DNA of 64,000 bases from JBQLZO01 sp052168315 (lineage in GTDB: Bacteria > Planctomycetota > Phycisphaerae > Phycisphaerales > UBA1924): positions 7,247-71,246 of the forward strand of contig JBQLZO010000054.1 of assembly GCA_052168315.1 (NCBI GenBank), in the 5' to 3' direction. Under the pieces are notes generated by a model. That model made no database searches, was not told where the DNA came from, and saw nothing but the letters and a program-made list of their open reading frames with translations. Of the stretch, positions 45,768-55,392 are shown piece after piece (position 1 is the first letter of the stretch; every line of letters starts with the position of its first letter). Position numbers and translations under genes: made by a program.

Positions 45768-47056
45768 GCCGAGACCTCCTCGGTTGGAGCGGGCTGCGAG
45801 GGTGGCTGGGCGGGTCGCGTGTTGGTGCGGTGCGGCGCTCCGGCGACCTGCTCGAGGAGTTCGAGCCAGCGATGGCACGCTGCGCTGCGGTCGTAGGCGC
45901 TCGAGAGCGCCCGGCGGGCGTTGCCGCCGAGGCGAGCGGCGAGGGTCGGATCGCCCGCGAGGCGTCGGATGGCCGCGACGAGTTGAGCGGCATCACCCGG
46001 ATTGACCGTGACGCCGCACTCGTGCTCGGCGAGCACACGGGCGAGTTCGCTGCTGGGATCGCCGATGAAGATCGTGGGGCGTTCGGCGGCCATGATCCCG
46101 AAGAGCTTGCACGGCACCATGATGCCCTCGACGCCCTTGCGCAGCGATGCGAGGTGCACATCCGCGACGCTCAGCGACTGGTCGAGCCGCTCGCGCGGCT
46201 GATAGGGGGCGAGCACCGCGTTGGTGAGCGATCGCTCGCGCACAAATCGCTCGACTTCGTCCTTGCGCTTCCCCCCGCCGGCGAAGACGAATCGGAATCG
46301 GTCGTCATCCGAAAGCAGCGCGGCCGCATCGCACATGGTGCGGACATCGTGCCCGAGGCCGAAGTTGCCCGAGTACATGATCACGAACCGATCGCCGAGG
46401 GACCACTCCTCGCGATACGGATTTGTGGAGCGGTCGATGGGCTTGACTTCGGCCGGATCGGACCAGACGCCGATGTGCGCGATCCGGGTCGGATCGTCAT
46501 CGGCGACGCCCTTGCCCATGACCCGCTCGTGCATGCAGCGCCCCAGCACCACGACGCGATCCGCCCTCCTGAGGCAGAACCGGTTGAGTCGCTCGAACAG
46601 GCGGGTGGCGAGAGCGCGCTCGCGCATGACGCCGCAGGCCACGGGCAGGTCGGGATACAGGTCCATGACCCAGTAGACGAATCGCGAGCCGCGGAAGACG
46701 CGCAGGAGCCAGCCGAGAAGAGCGATAAAGGGTGGGGTGGTGAAGCAGACCACGACATCGGCCTTTGGGATGGTGAAGGCCTTGATGGTGGCCATGAGGT
46801 AGAACAGTGCGAAGTCGGCGGCGCGTGCGAGGAGCCCGGCCTTGCCGAAGAGGCTGCGTCCGACCCGATAGACCTGGGCGCCGTCGACGGTCTCGCGAGC
46901 GGGCAGGCCCGCGCCCTTCTCGCCGTAGATGGAGCGGGAGGCGATGACCTGGACCTCGTGCCCGTGGGCGATGAGATGGCGCGCGAGGTCGTGCGCGTGC
47001 TGGGCTGTGGCCGCGTGGTCGGGGTAGAAGACCTGGTTGATAAAGAGAACGCGCAT
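45764..47056 (-). CDS. GT4-type glycosyltransferase (WbuB/WcaI-like)
   Basis: The 430-residue enzyme begins MRVLFINQVFYPDHAATAQHAHDLARHL and has VYWVMDLYPDLPVACG, typical of the WbuB/WcaI branch, then the donor-domain MYSGNFGLGHDV and RKGVEGIMVPCKLFGIMAAERPTIF. The C-terminal 30 residues are Pro-rich. It lies six bases after the fcl stop and overlaps the formyltransferase gene by four, so fcl, this gene and formyltransferase probably form one operon. Confidence 0.88.
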   Translation of the reverse strand: MRVLFINQVFYPDHAATAQHAHDLARHLIAHGHEVQVIASRSIYGEKGAGLPARETVDGAQVYRVGRSLFGKAGLLARAADFALFYLMATIKAFTIPKADVVVCFTTPPFIALLGWLLRVFRGSRFVYWVMDLYPDLPVACGVMRERALATRLFERLNRFCLRRADRVVVLGRCMHERVMGKGVADDDPTRIAHIGVWSDPAEVKPIDRSTNPYREEWSLGDRFVIMYSGNFGLGHDVRTMCDAAALLSDDDRFRFVFAGGGKRKDEVERFVRERSLTNAVLAPYQPRERLDQSLSVADVHLASLRKGVEGIMVPCKLFGIMAAERPTIFIGDPSSELARVLAEHECGVTVNPGDAAQLVAAIRRLAGDPTLAARLGGNARRALSSAYDRSAACHRWLELLEQVAGAPHRTNTRPAQPPSQPAPTEEVSA

Positions 47057-47062
47057 CGTGAC

Positions 47063-48079
47063 TCAGAGCCTCGCATCCGCATCGTGGCGGTGTTCCCTGA
47101 ACCACGCGATGGTTCGGGCGAGACCTTCCTCGAAGGAGACGGCGGCCCGCCAGTTCAGGAGTTTGGCGGCGCGTTCGGTGGAGAGGGATCGGCGGGGCTG
47201 GCCGTCGGGCTTGGTCGTGTCCCACTTGATCTTCGCGTCGATGGTCTCTTCGGTGGCGAATCCGGTGAGCCGGGCGATGAGGTGGACGAGGTCCTTGATT
47301 GTGATCTCGAAGCCGGCGCCGAGGTTGATGGGGGTTGGGTCTTCCATGACTTCGGCGGCGCGGAGGATGCCGTCGGCCGCGTCGTCGACATAGAGGAACT
47401 CGCGGCTGGCGCTGCCGGTGCCCCAGCAGACGATGTGGTCATCGCCGCGATCCATGGCTTCGACGCACTTCCGGATGAGCGCGGGGATGACATGGGAGGA
47501 GTGGAGGTTGAAGTTGTCGCGCGGGCCGTAGAGGTTGACGGGGAGGACATACGCGCTGCGCATGTTGTATTGGAGTCGGTAGGCGTCGAGCATCTGCCAT
47601 GCGGCTTTCTTGGCGACGCCGTAGGGCGCGTTGGTCTCCTCAGGGTAGCCGTTCCAGATATCTTCTTCCTTGAAGGGGATCGGGGCGAATTTGGGGTAGG
47701 CGCAGATCGTCCCGGTCTGGAGGAACACCGAGCCGGGCTGCTCGTGGTAGCCGCGCTGGCGGAACTGCTCGATGAGGTGCAGGGCCATCGCCATGTTGGC
47801 GTAGAAGTATCGGCCGGGGTTGTCGCGGTTGGCACCGATGCCTCCGACCTCGGCGGCGAGGTGGATGACAGCGGAGGGCGGGCCGGAGAGGGCCCGCTCG
47901 GCGTCCGCGTACATGCGCGCGACGGCGTTCTGGTCGGCGAGGTCGTATTGGGCCCGCCGGGGGATGAAGACGCGGTCGGCGGGCACTCCCCGATTGAGGA
48001 GTCGCTCGTGGATGGCCTGGCCGAGGAATCCGGCGCCGCCGGTGAGGATGATTCGGGCGTTTGCCCAGGGGATGGTCAT
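47063..48079 (-). CDS. fcl: GDP-L-fucose synthase (GDP-4-keto-6-deoxymannose 3,5-epimerase-4-reductase)
   Basis: Fcl makes GDP-L-fucose from the product of GDP-mannose 4,6-dehydratase, using NADPH. The 338-residue protein has the nucleotide loop TGGAGFLGQ, the catalytic YGVAKKAAW motif with Tyr and Lys, the LQTGTICAYPKFAPIPFKE segment and VNLYGPRDNFNLHSSHVIPALIRKC, as in the family. The start at 48079 precedes the Rossmann fold directly. It heads a minus-strand operon; gmd, which should supply its substrate, is 7.3 kb away on the same strand. Confidence 0.88.
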   Translation of the reverse strand: MTIPWANARIILTGGAGFLGQAIHERLLNRGVPADRVFIPRRAQYDLADQNAVARMYADAERALSGPPSAVIHLAAEVGGIGANRDNPGRYFYANMAMALHLIEQFRQRGYHEQPGSVFLQTGTICAYPKFAPIPFKEEDIWNGYPEETNAPYGVAKKAAWQMLDAYRLQYNMRSAYVLPVNLYGPRDNFNLHSSHVIPALIRKCVEAMDRGDDHIVCWGTGSASREFLYVDDAADGILRAAEVMEDPTPINLGAGFEITIKDLVHLIARLTGFATEETIDAKIKWDTTKPDGQPRRSLSTERAAKLLNWRAAVSFEEGLARTIAWFREHRHDADARL

Positions 48080-48362
48080 GCGGAGGTTCCTGGTGCGGCT
48101 CGGCGAATTCGGGGCATTGCCCGGAGGGGTGGGTATCGGCTTGCGGCCGGATCGGTTCAATCGAATTTATGGGCGAGGGATGGTATGTCCGCCACAGTGA
48201 ATCCCGGACTTGATCGATACTACCGTGGCGAGGCGGTACGCCCGCGGTGTGGCGGTTGTTCAGACCGGCCGGCGATCGGCATCGCGGATTGATTTTATCG
48301 TCTGGTTCCCCGTACGATCGCCGCTGCTGTTCGGCACTTTCCTCGGAACCCCAGAGACCACG
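48080..48362. other. Divergent promoter region, 283 bp
   Basis: It lies between fcl (minus) and the sugar-locus methyltransferase (plus). It is more AT-rich than its surroundings (for example 48165-48200 and 48285-48300), which fits promoters for both operons. No clear -35/-10 pair is proposed. Confidence 0.4.
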
Positions 48363-49058
48363 ATGGTCGGTGTGCAGGAGCCAGTTGTGAACCGACCCTC
48401 GTCGACCAAGCTTCACCTCGGTTGCGGGCTCGTGACCCCGGATGGCTGGATCAATGTCGACGGGTCGTGGAACGCCCGGCTTGCCAAGTGGCCGTTCGTT
48501 CGCAAAGCGCTCGCCGGGGTCGGGATCATCTCGAAGGACCACGCCGAGCGTCAATGGTCGCAGACGATCGTGTATCACGATGTTCGGAAGCGGCTTCCGT
48601 GGGGCTCGGGCTCGATGGACGCGGTGTACCAGTCCCATCTGCTCGAGCACCTGTACAGGAAAGAGGCGCAGTTCCTGCTCGAGGAGTGTTTCCGCGTGCT
48701 CAGCGCGGGCGGGGTGCTGCGCGTCGTCGTGCCAGATCTCGAGACGATCGTCCGCGAATATGTCGCGAGCGAAGGGGCCGAGGACGCCGCGGATGTGATG
48801 AACAAGAAGCTGCTGTTTCGAGAGCTCAGCGCGGGGCGCCGATCGTTGCTCGGGCTGGTCACATCGTTCACGGAATTTCACAGCCACAAGTTCATGTACG
48901 ACGGCCCGTGCCTGTCCAAGTACATGCGGCAGGCGGGTTTCGGTGATGTGAGCGTCCGCGAGTGCTTCGATTCGCGGATCGACGGAATCCGTGACATCGA
49001 GCGCGAGAACCGGGCGGGCGCCGGCGGGCTTTGCGTGGAAGGTGTGAAGCCCCATTGA
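48363..49058 (+). CDS. SAM-dependent methyltransferase of the exopolysaccharide locus
   Basis: The 231-residue protein starts with KLHLGCGLVTPDGWINVDGS, the typical SAM-binding beginning of a class found in polysaccharide clusters, and continues with QSHLLEHLYRKEAQFLLEECFRVLSAGGVLRVVVPDL. It would methylate a sugar hydroxyl of the repeat unit or another locus metabolite. I start at ATG 48363; the frame is open 153 bases upstream. The stop overlaps the epimerase start by four bases (TTGA). Confidence 0.78.
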   Translation: MVGVQEPVVNRPSSTKLHLGCGLVTPDGWINVDGSWNARLAKWPFVRKALAGVGIISKDHAERQWSQTIVYHDVRKRLPWGSGSMDAVYQSHLLEHLYRKEAQFLLEECFRVLSAGGVLRVVVPDLETIVREYVASEGAEDAADVMNKKLLFRELSAGRRSLLGLVTSFTEFHSHKFMYDGPCLSKYMRQAGFGDVSVRECFDSRIDGIRDIERENRAGAGGLCVEGVKPH

Positions 49059-50041
49059 CACAGGAATTGCCGGGCGATCGGCGCGCCGAGCCTGAGTCCA
49101 TTCTCGTGACCGGCGCTGCCGGATTCATCGGCTCGCACCTGAGCGAACGCCTGCTCGGTGAGGGGCGCCGGGTGATCGGCTTCGACAACTTCTGTGATTT
49201 CTACGACCCCGCGATCAAGCGTGCCCGCGCCGAGCGTCTCGGGCAGCGCGAGGGATTCGCGCTCATCGAAGGGGACATCCGTGACGAATCCGCGGTCGAG
49301 GCTTTGTTCGCCGCGCACCGCCCCGACGCGGTGGTACACATCGCTGCCATGGCCGGAGTCCGCCCGAGCATCCAGAACCCGCGGCTGTACACCGAGGTGA
49401 ACATCGACGGGACGGCCACGCTGCTTCGTGCGGCCGAGCGGGCGGAGTGCTCGCGCTTCGTGTTCGCGTCGAGTTCGTCGGTGTACGGGAACAACCCGAA
49501 GGCGCCGTTCTCGGAGGAGGATCCGGTGGACCACCCCATCTCCCCGTACGCGGCCACGAAGCGTGCGGGCGAGCTCCTGTGCCACGCGCACTGGCACCTG
49601 ACGGGCATGCCCGTGGCGTGCCTGCGATTCTTCACCGTGTACGGCCCAGGCCAGCGCCCAGACCTGGCGATCTCGAAGTTCCTCAGGCTGGTGGCCGACG
49701 ATCGGGCGATCCCGATGTTCGGGAACGGGCGGACCAGCCGCGATTACACCTTCGTGGACGACATCGTGGGAGGCGTGGTGGCTGCACTCGACCGGATCGA
49801 TCGCTTCCGTCTCTACAATCTGGGCGGGAGTGCCCCGGTCACGCTGGATGAACTCATCCAGACCATCGGACGCGTGACCGGGCGGACGGTGCAGCTGGAG
49901 CACCTGCCCGCCCAGGCGGGTGATGTGGAGCGAACCTTTGCGGACCTGTCGCGGAGCCGGGCGGAGCTCGGGTATGAGCCTCGGACGACGCTGGAAGAGG
50001 GGATCTGGAGGCAGTGGGAGGCCATGCGGCGGGGCGGGTGA
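49055..50041 (+). CDS. NAD-dependent nucleotide-sugar epimerase (UDP-glucuronate 4-epimerase-like)
   Basis: The 328-residue short-chain dehydrogenase starts ILVTGAAGFIGSHL and has DNFCDFYDPAIKRARAERL, SSSSVYGNNPKAPFSE, the catalytic SPYAATKRAGE (Tyr-Lys) and RFFTVYGPGQRPDLAI. The DNFxxxYDPxxKRARxxRL and VYGPGxRPDxA patterns point to UDP-glucuronate 4-epimerases, supplying UDP-galacturonate, although a GalE-type role is possible. Likely start is TTG at 49055, which overlaps the methyltransferase stop; TTG at 49031 would also be in frame. Confidence 0.82.
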   Translation: MTQELPGDRRAEPESILVTGAAGFIGSHLSERLLGEGRRVIGFDNFCDFYDPAIKRARAERLGQREGFALIEGDIRDESAVEALFAAHRPDAVVHIAAMAGVRPSIQNPRLYTEVNIDGTATLLRAAERAECSRFVFASSSSVYGNNPKAPFSEEDPVDHPISPYAATKRAGELLCHAHWHLTGMPVACLRFFTVYGPGQRPDLAISKFLRLVADDRAIPMFGNGRTSRDYTFVDDIVGGVVAALDRIDRFRLYNLGGSAPVTLDELIQTIGRVTGRTVQLEHLPAQAGDVERTFADLSRSRAELGYEPRTTLEEGIWRQWEAMRRGG

Positions 50042-50121
50042 GGCGTGTCGGGTCAGCCCGGTGGTGTGTCGATGTCGTTGAGGGCGCTGCCTTGGCGATG
50101 GATTGGTTCTTTGAGGGATCG

Positions 50122-51336
50122 ATGCGGGTCACGATCTTTGAGTACTCCGATGGCGGGCATCGGCTGACCTATGTCAGGCAGATCCTGAACGCGCTGGCCG
50201 GACAGGCTGGGCTGCAGATCTCGGTGGTGGTGTCGAGCGGGGCGGCCCAGAGCGAGGCGTTCAGGCATCAGGTCGAGCCCTGGAAGGACCGCTTCCCGGT
50301 TCGTGTGGTGCCCGGGGACTACCGCGCCGGGGCCCGCCGGCGGGATCTGTTCAAGCTGGCGGTCAAGAAGATTGAGGCGTTGGGCGAGGCGATCGCGCTG
50401 ACGCGTCCCGAGTTCCTGATCCTGCCAACAGCCGATGGGATCGCCCCGCTGCTGGCGCTGCGATCCGGAGTGGTCGAGGGTGTCGGGAGCGTCGCGTTTG
50501 TCATCCACAATGCGGGCTTCGCGCACCCGGCTGGAAACTGGATGGAAATGGTCAGCGCCCGCACCTCGATCGAACTGACGGGGCGCGTGCCGAACGCCCG
50601 GCTGCACTTCGTCAACGCGCTCGGATGGGACTACCTGCACGATCGTGGGCACCGGTTCGCCGAGCGGAGCGATGTGCTCCCGGACCCGGTCGATGCTCAG
50701 ACGCCGCGCGAGAAGCGGGGGGCGCGGTCGCGCCTCGGGCTCCCCGACGATGGCGTGCTGATCGTCTCGGCGGGTGTGCAGGACCGCCGGAAGGGGATCC
50801 ATTTCCTGGTGCGGTCGCTGGCGCACCTGCCCGAGCGGACGCTGGAGCGGACGCGGCTCGTGCTGGCCGGTCGCTGCACCGAGGACATCGCCCGGGACCT
50901 GGGCTCTCTGCCGCAGCGGATCGCGGACCGGGTGATCCGGATCGATCGGTACCTGTCCGATGATGAGCTGTGCGATGCGCTGTCCGCGGCGGACCTGGTG
51001 GCGACCTGCCATCCGCGCCACATGGGGCTCTCGAACATCGCGCTGCGGGCCGTCTCGCTCGAGCGCCCGGTGCTCGCATCGGACTGGGGGTGGCTCGGGA
51101 GCATGGTGCCGCGGTTCGATCTTGGCTGGTCGGGCGCGATCAGCGACCCGGAGTCGTACGCCGGGACGATCGTGCAGGGCATCGAGGGGGCGCCGGACTG
51201 GCGGCCCTCCGAAGCGACGCGGGCGCTCGTGGGCTTCCACCAGCCGGAGAACTTCAAGGCCAACATCCTTGGGTGGTTCGGGATCGGTGATGGCGGGCGG
51301 AAATGGGCGCAGGTGCGGGAATCGGCGGGGGCGTGA
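50122..51336 (+). CDS. GT4-type glycosyltransferase
   Basis: The 404-residue GT-B protein has MRVTIFEYSDGGHRLTYVRQIL at the N-terminus and, in the donor domain, GVLIVSAGVQDRRKGIHFLVRSLAHLPERTLERTRLVLAGRC and LSAADLVATCHPRHMGLSNIALRAV, a variant of the usual EX7E loop. Start at 50122 with GAGGGA upstream (ATG 50098 is possible). It is third in the plus-strand group with the methyltransferase and epimerase. Confidence 0.78.
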   Translation: MRVTIFEYSDGGHRLTYVRQILNALAGQAGLQISVVVSSGAAQSEAFRHQVEPWKDRFPVRVVPGDYRAGARRRDLFKLAVKKIEALGEAIALTRPEFLILPTADGIAPLLALRSGVVEGVGSVAFVIHNAGFAHPAGNWMEMVSARTSIELTGRVPNARLHFVNALGWDYLHDRGHRFAERSDVLPDPVDAQTPREKRGARSRLGLPDDGVLIVSAGVQDRRKGIHFLVRSLAHLPERTLERTRLVLAGRCTEDIARDLGSLPQRIADRVIRIDRYLSDDELCDALSAADLVATCHPRHMGLSNIALRAVSLERPVLASDWGWLGSMVPRFDLGWSGAISDPESYAGTIVQGIEGAPDWRPSEATRALVGFHQPENFKANILGWFGIGDGGRKWAQVRESAGA

Positions 51337-51372
51337 CCCGAGACGGCCTGGCCCGCCCGGCAACCGACTCGA

Positions 51373-52893
51373 TCAGAGCAAGCGCAGCGCGAGCCCGACG
51401 CCTGGGAGGGTGCGAATCCGGTTCGGGATGGCATCCCTGATCCTCTTGCCAATCTGTGCGGCCGTCCTGCGGAGGGCGAGCTTGCCGATGGGGTGGTAGA
51501 GGATGCCGAACGACACCACCGCGGCGGCGATGCACAGCGCGGCGTTGAGGCGCGAATCCTCTGGATCGAAGGCCCATCGGCACGCGATCGCCGGCAGGGC
51601 GCAGGCCGCAGAGAGGATCGACGGCTTCAGGATCGACGCGAGGAATCGGAACGAGTTCGTCCACGCATCGGTGACGAGTCCGATGCTGAAGGCCGTGATG
51701 GCGATTCGCTGGACCAGTACGGCGAGGCAGACGATCGCGAGGTCGCCCGTCCAGGCCGTGCCCGCGATGGCGCCGAGGAAGCTGGACGCGCCGATGATCG
51801 AGGTGATGAACTGCAGCCGGAACCTGCCCAGGGCCGCGTAGATGGTCGTGTTGAGCCATCCCACGGCGGCGACCCCGGCGGCGATGCTCAGGATCTGGAG
51901 TGGGATAATGGCGTCGACCCACTTGTCCTTGTAGAGCATCAGCAGGAGCGGCTCGGCGCACACCGCCAGCAGCGCAGCGGCGGGCATCGCGATGTACCCC
52001 ATCGTGTCGCCGGCCTCGAAGAACGCGCGAATCAGGCGTGGGCGGTCGTCCTTGAGCCTCGACAGACCCGGGGTGAGCACCGTCGCGAGGTTTCCGGCCA
52101 GCAGCGTGGCGACCTGGGTCGACAGGCTGAAGGCGAAAAAGTACACGCCGACGATCGGCTTGCTCAGGAAGAAGCCGAGGATGAGGTAGTCGCCCTGGCG
52201 CACGAGGGTGTACATGCTGTTGGTGCCGAAGAGGAACCCGCTGGCTCGGAGGATGCCACCCCATTGCGAGAACGAGGGCCCTCCGGCGAAACGGATTCCG
52301 GCGGCGCGCCAGGTCATGGCGAACCCGACGAGCGCGACCACCGGCAGCGGGATGACCAGCGCGTACGCGCCCAGCCCCGCGGCCGCGAGGATGACCGAGA
52401 GCAGGGGCTGGATGAGCCCCTTGGCGACGGTGGCCCGCGCCAGCAGCCCGAATCGCATCCGCACGCCGAGGGCCGCCTCGCTGACGACGCCGAGGGCGCG
52501 GAGCGGGGCGCCCGCCGCGGCGATCCACAGCAGCGGTGCCAGCTCGGGCGCGTCGTAGGCGTTGGCCAGCGGCTCGGCCAGCGCCGCCTGGATCACCCCG
52601 GCCAGGGTTCCAGTGCCCAGCGACATCCACGCGCACGAACGGGCCAGCGAATCGAGTTCCTCGTGGCGGCGCGAGAGCACCTCCCGGAATCCGAGTTTCT
52701 GCGCGATCGCGAGCCCCTCGTACAGCGCGACCGTCCACGCGAACAGGGCGAACGACTCTTGGATCAGCAGCGCGGCGAGGATGAGCTGCGCGATGGAGGT
52801 GAACACCTTGGTCGCGATGGTCGCGCCGAACATCATTGCGGCGCTGCGGACCATGGCGCCGCCGAGCGGGCGTTCGGTGCCGGAAGCGCTCAT
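51373..52893 (-). CDS. Polysaccharide flippase (Wzx/MATE-like, polysaccharide_synt family)
   Basis: The 506-residue protein has about 12 to 14 hydrophobic segments over its length, starting with MFGATIATKVFTSIAQLILAALLIQ, and resembles RfbX/Wzx flippases: GDYLILGFFLSKPIVGVYFFAFSLS and LYKDKWVDAIIPLQILSIAAGV. It should move the lipid-linked repeat unit across the inner membrane. It overlaps the upstream glycosyltransferase gene by four bases, so the two are co-transcribed. Confidence 0.85.
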   Translation of the reverse strand: MSASGTERPLGGAMVRSAAMMFGATIATKVFTSIAQLILAALLIQESFALFAWTVALYEGLAIAQKLGFREVLSRRHEELDSLARSCAWMSLGTGTLAGVIQAALAEPLANAYDAPELAPLLWIAAAGAPLRALGVVSEAALGVRMRFGLLARATVAKGLIQPLLSVILAAAGLGAYALVIPLPVVALVGFAMTWRAAGIRFAGGPSFSQWGGILRASGFLFGTNSMYTLVRQGDYLILGFFLSKPIVGVYFFAFSLSTQVATLLAGNLATVLTPGLSRLKDDRPRLIRAFFEAGDTMGYIAMPAAALLAVCAEPLLLMLYKDKWVDAIIPLQILSIAAGVAAVGWLNTTIYAALGRFRLQFITSIIGASSFLGAIAGTAWTGDLAIVCLAVLVQRIAITAFSIGLVTDAWTNSFRFLASILKPSILSAACALPAIACRWAFDPEDSRLNAALCIAAAVVSFGILYHPIGKLALRRTAAQIGKRIRDAIPNRIRTLPGVGLALRLL

Positions 52894-54128
52894 GGAACGC
52901 TCCCCGCGAGGCGGGTGATGTCCTCGGCGATGCGCTCGCGGACCGCTGCCTGGCTGTACCGCGCCGAGACGATCTCATGCCCCGCACCCGCGATGCGATC
53001 GCGGAGCGCGGGATCGCTCATCAACTCGATGCACCGCTCGGCCATGGCGTGGTCATCCTCGCCGACGGCGATGGACTTGCCGGGAACGAGGTCCCGCTCG
53101 AACCCCTCGTAGGCGTGGGCGGTGGAGAGGATCGCTCGCCGGCAGGCCAGCGATTCGAGCACCTTGATCTTGGTGCCCGCGCCGTCGTACACCGGGGCGA
53201 TCATGAACGCGCAGGCGTTGTACGCATCGGTGATGCGCTCGATGAACCCGGCCGGTTCGACGCCCGGGTGGCGCTGGAGCCACTCCCGGAGCGCGGGCTT
53301 CATCCCGCCGCCGTAGATGCTGAGCCTCGCTCCCGGCTCGCGGGCGACGATGTCGCCCCAGCACCGGGAGACGAACCGCCGGAGCCCGCGCTCGTTGGCG
53401 GGGTGGCTCCACGAGGCGACAACACCGGCCCGGCGCGGATCGGTGATCGGGGCCAGCCCCGCATCCTCGGGCACGGCGTAGGGCACATTGGGGAGGGTGC
53501 TGACGCTCGGGTGGTCGATCCGGGCCTCATCGCCGGGGTTGGCGACCCAGATGTGCCCGAAACGCCGGTACACATCGGCGATGATGCCCTCGACCTGGGC
53601 CAGGTGCCTGCGGTCCAGCCAGCGCTGCAGGCCGGTGGCGCCCGCTTCCAGGCGCGAGCGGTACACGGTGGCATCGAGATCGTCGATGTCGAGCAGCGTG
53701 GGTACGCCGAGCTCATGGATCGCGCCCTTGGAGGCGGGGGCGGCGTAGCGCCCGATGATCAGGTCGTAGCGCTCCCGGCGGTGCAGTTCGGCGATAAAGC
53801 GCGCCACGCCGGGGTCGGGGGCGTAGTCGTGCCGACGGTGCCCCAGGTTCAGGGCCGCGCGGTCCATGATGGTCGGGGCGATCCAGCGGATGGCTTTCCA
53901 TGGGAACCGGCGTGCCTCTCGGGCGGGCTCGATGCACCCCTTGAGCCCGCAGCGCTGGCGCATGTCCTGCAGGGCCTGTTCCTTCTGCCGGTCGGGGTTG
54001 GCGACGAGGATGAGGTCGGTGGGCCCGATCCGCTGGAGCGCATCGATGAGCAGCGCGGACCGCTGGCGTCCGCCGTTGTTGGCGGGGACGGGCGGTCGGT
54101 TCGTCACCATCAGGATCCGGAGGGGCAT
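52890..54128 (-). CDS. GT4-type glycosyltransferase
   Basis: The 412-residue GT-B enzyme begins MPLRILMVTNRPPVPANNGGRQRS and has VASWSHPANERGLRRFVSRCWG, the EX7E-like IAPVYDGAGTKIKVLESLACRRAIL and GKSIAVGEDDHAMAERC, which put it in the branch found with exosortase-type and Wzx loci. It shares a transcription unit with the flippase (4-bp overlap) and lies 43 bases past the pyruvyl-transferase gene. Confidence 0.85.
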   Translation of the reverse strand: MPLRILMVTNRPPVPANNGGRQRSALLIDALQRIGPTDLILVANPDRQKEQALQDMRQRCGLKGCIEPAREARRFPWKAIRWIAPTIMDRAALNLGHRRHDYAPDPGVARFIAELHRRERYDLIIGRYAAPASKGAIHELGVPTLLDIDDLDATVYRSRLEAGATGLQRWLDRRHLAQVEGIIADVYRRFGHIWVANPGDEARIDHPSVSTLPNVPYAVPEDAGLAPITDPRRAGVVASWSHPANERGLRRFVSRCWGDIVAREPGARLSIYGGGMKPALREWLQRHPGVEPAGFIERITDAYNACAFMIAPVYDGAGTKIKVLESLACRRAILSTAHAYEGFERDLVPGKSIAVGEDDHAMAERCIELMSDPALRDRIAGAGHEIVSARYSQAAVRERIAEDITRLAGSVP

Positions 54129-54171
54129 GTCCTGGGGGTCTCGGGCCGCTCTGGCGCGGTGCGGGGGGTGG

Positions 54172-55368
54172 TCAGGGCGTGGCGTCGAGGGCGAGGTTGG
54201 TACGGGAGAGACGCTTCACATCCGCGAGTTTGGACTTGATGTGGTCGGCGATGCGCTCTCGCTGCTCGATGAACCGTGTCAGGAAATCGCACAGCGACTC
54301 GGCGTTGATCTGATCCGGCGCCATCGTGATCGGGTCGAGCGAGAAGTGATCGAAGAGTCCCTCGAACTTGTTCTGGTATGTGATGCACGCGGCCGGGATT
54401 CCTGATCCCATGCCCGCGATGGCGAAGTGCATTCTGCCGGTGAGCATGCAATCGAGTCGTGATGCGATGTGCTTCAATTCGCTCGCCCGGCATCGATCTG
54501 TCAGAACCACCGCTCGCTGCGGGTTGCCGATCGCTTTGTGCAGAGCGATGGCGTGGTCGAGGTCGGAATCCTCGCCGCGATAGTCGTGAGGGATGAACGC
54601 CACATCGACCTGCGGCATCTTGCGGAGCAGCGAGCCGATGCCTTCGGCGTAGGCGTTCAGGAACTCTCGCACCTGTTCGGGCGTCGGCTTCTTGCCGAGC
54701 ACTTGCCGATTGAAATTCACGCCGAGGACGACGCGTCCCTCGCGCCGATGATCGTCGATCCACCGCACGACCTCAGCGGCTTGGGTGCCAGCCGGTGCCG
54801 TCGGCTTGAGGAGGAACGCGGCATCGGCGACGAGGATGGGGTCGCGTCCGGTGAGATCCTTGACGCGCTTCGCTGAGCGTGGATCGCGTGAGCAGAGGCG
54901 GACGCGCGGGTCCAGAGCCCGGATCGCCTCGATGGACTCCTGGGCAGCGCCTTCCTTGTACGAAGAACCCACGAGCGTGGAGATGGCACCGGTCCGGGCC
55001 GCGATATCGGCGGCGCTGATCAGGCGCACGGAGTTGCCGATGTGGTAGTGCCCGTCGAGGCAGTCCGCCCCGATTACGAAGACGCGTCGCATCCGCCGGA
55101 ACAACGCAATGAGCTTCAGATTCCGCCATCTGCCGGTGGGTACCGGGATGAGCGTGGCATTGGGAATCGGCTCCCAATCGGCGAGCCGCCCGCGTGCGAG
55201 CACGAAGATCGGCACTTCATTGGCTGCGGCGAGTTCGCCGGCGACGCCGACCATCATCGCCTCATCGCCCACGCTTCCCGGATCGGTTGGCGGAATGATG
55301 AGACAGTCCTTCCGCCTGGAAGCGGGAGGCGCACCGAGACCGACGAGATTCCACAGCGGGTTTGGCAT
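54172..55368 (-). CDS. Polysaccharide pyruvyl transferase family protein
   Basis: The 398-residue protein matches the pyruvyl-transferase (WcaK/CsaB) family: LIIPPTDPGSVGDEAMMVG, VGSSYKEGAAQESIEAIRAL, LCSRDPRSAKRVKDL and SRLDCMLTGRMHFAIAGMGSGIP. These enzymes add ketal-linked pyruvate from phosphoenolpyruvate to a sugar of the polymer. It lies 24 bases after gmd and is read in the same direction. Confidence 0.85.
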   Translation of the reverse strand: MPNPLWNLVGLGAPPASRRKDCLIIPPTDPGSVGDEAMMVGVAGELAAANEVPIFVLARGRLADWEPIPNATLIPVPTGRWRNLKLIALFRRMRRVFVIGADCLDGHYHIGNSVRLISAADIAARTGAISTLVGSSYKEGAAQESIEAIRALDPRVRLCSRDPRSAKRVKDLTGRDPILVADAAFLLKPTAPAGTQAAEVVRWIDDHRREGRVVLGVNFNRQVLGKKPTPEQVREFLNAYAEGIGSLLRKMPQVDVAFIPHDYRGEDSDLDHAIALHKAIGNPQRAVVLTDRCRASELKHIASRLDCMLTGRMHFAIAGMGSGIPAACITYQNKFEGLFDHFSLDPITMAPDQINAESLCDFLTRFIEQRERIADHIKSKLADVKRLSRTNLALDATP

Positions 55369-55392
55369 GCGTGTGTCCGGCGCTCGCGTGGC

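Noticed and set aside
45701..48292. An 863-codon plus-strand open frame
   Set aside because: It is antisense to three well-identified sugar-locus genes and shows an Asp/Glu/Gly/Val-rich composition typical of mirror frames.
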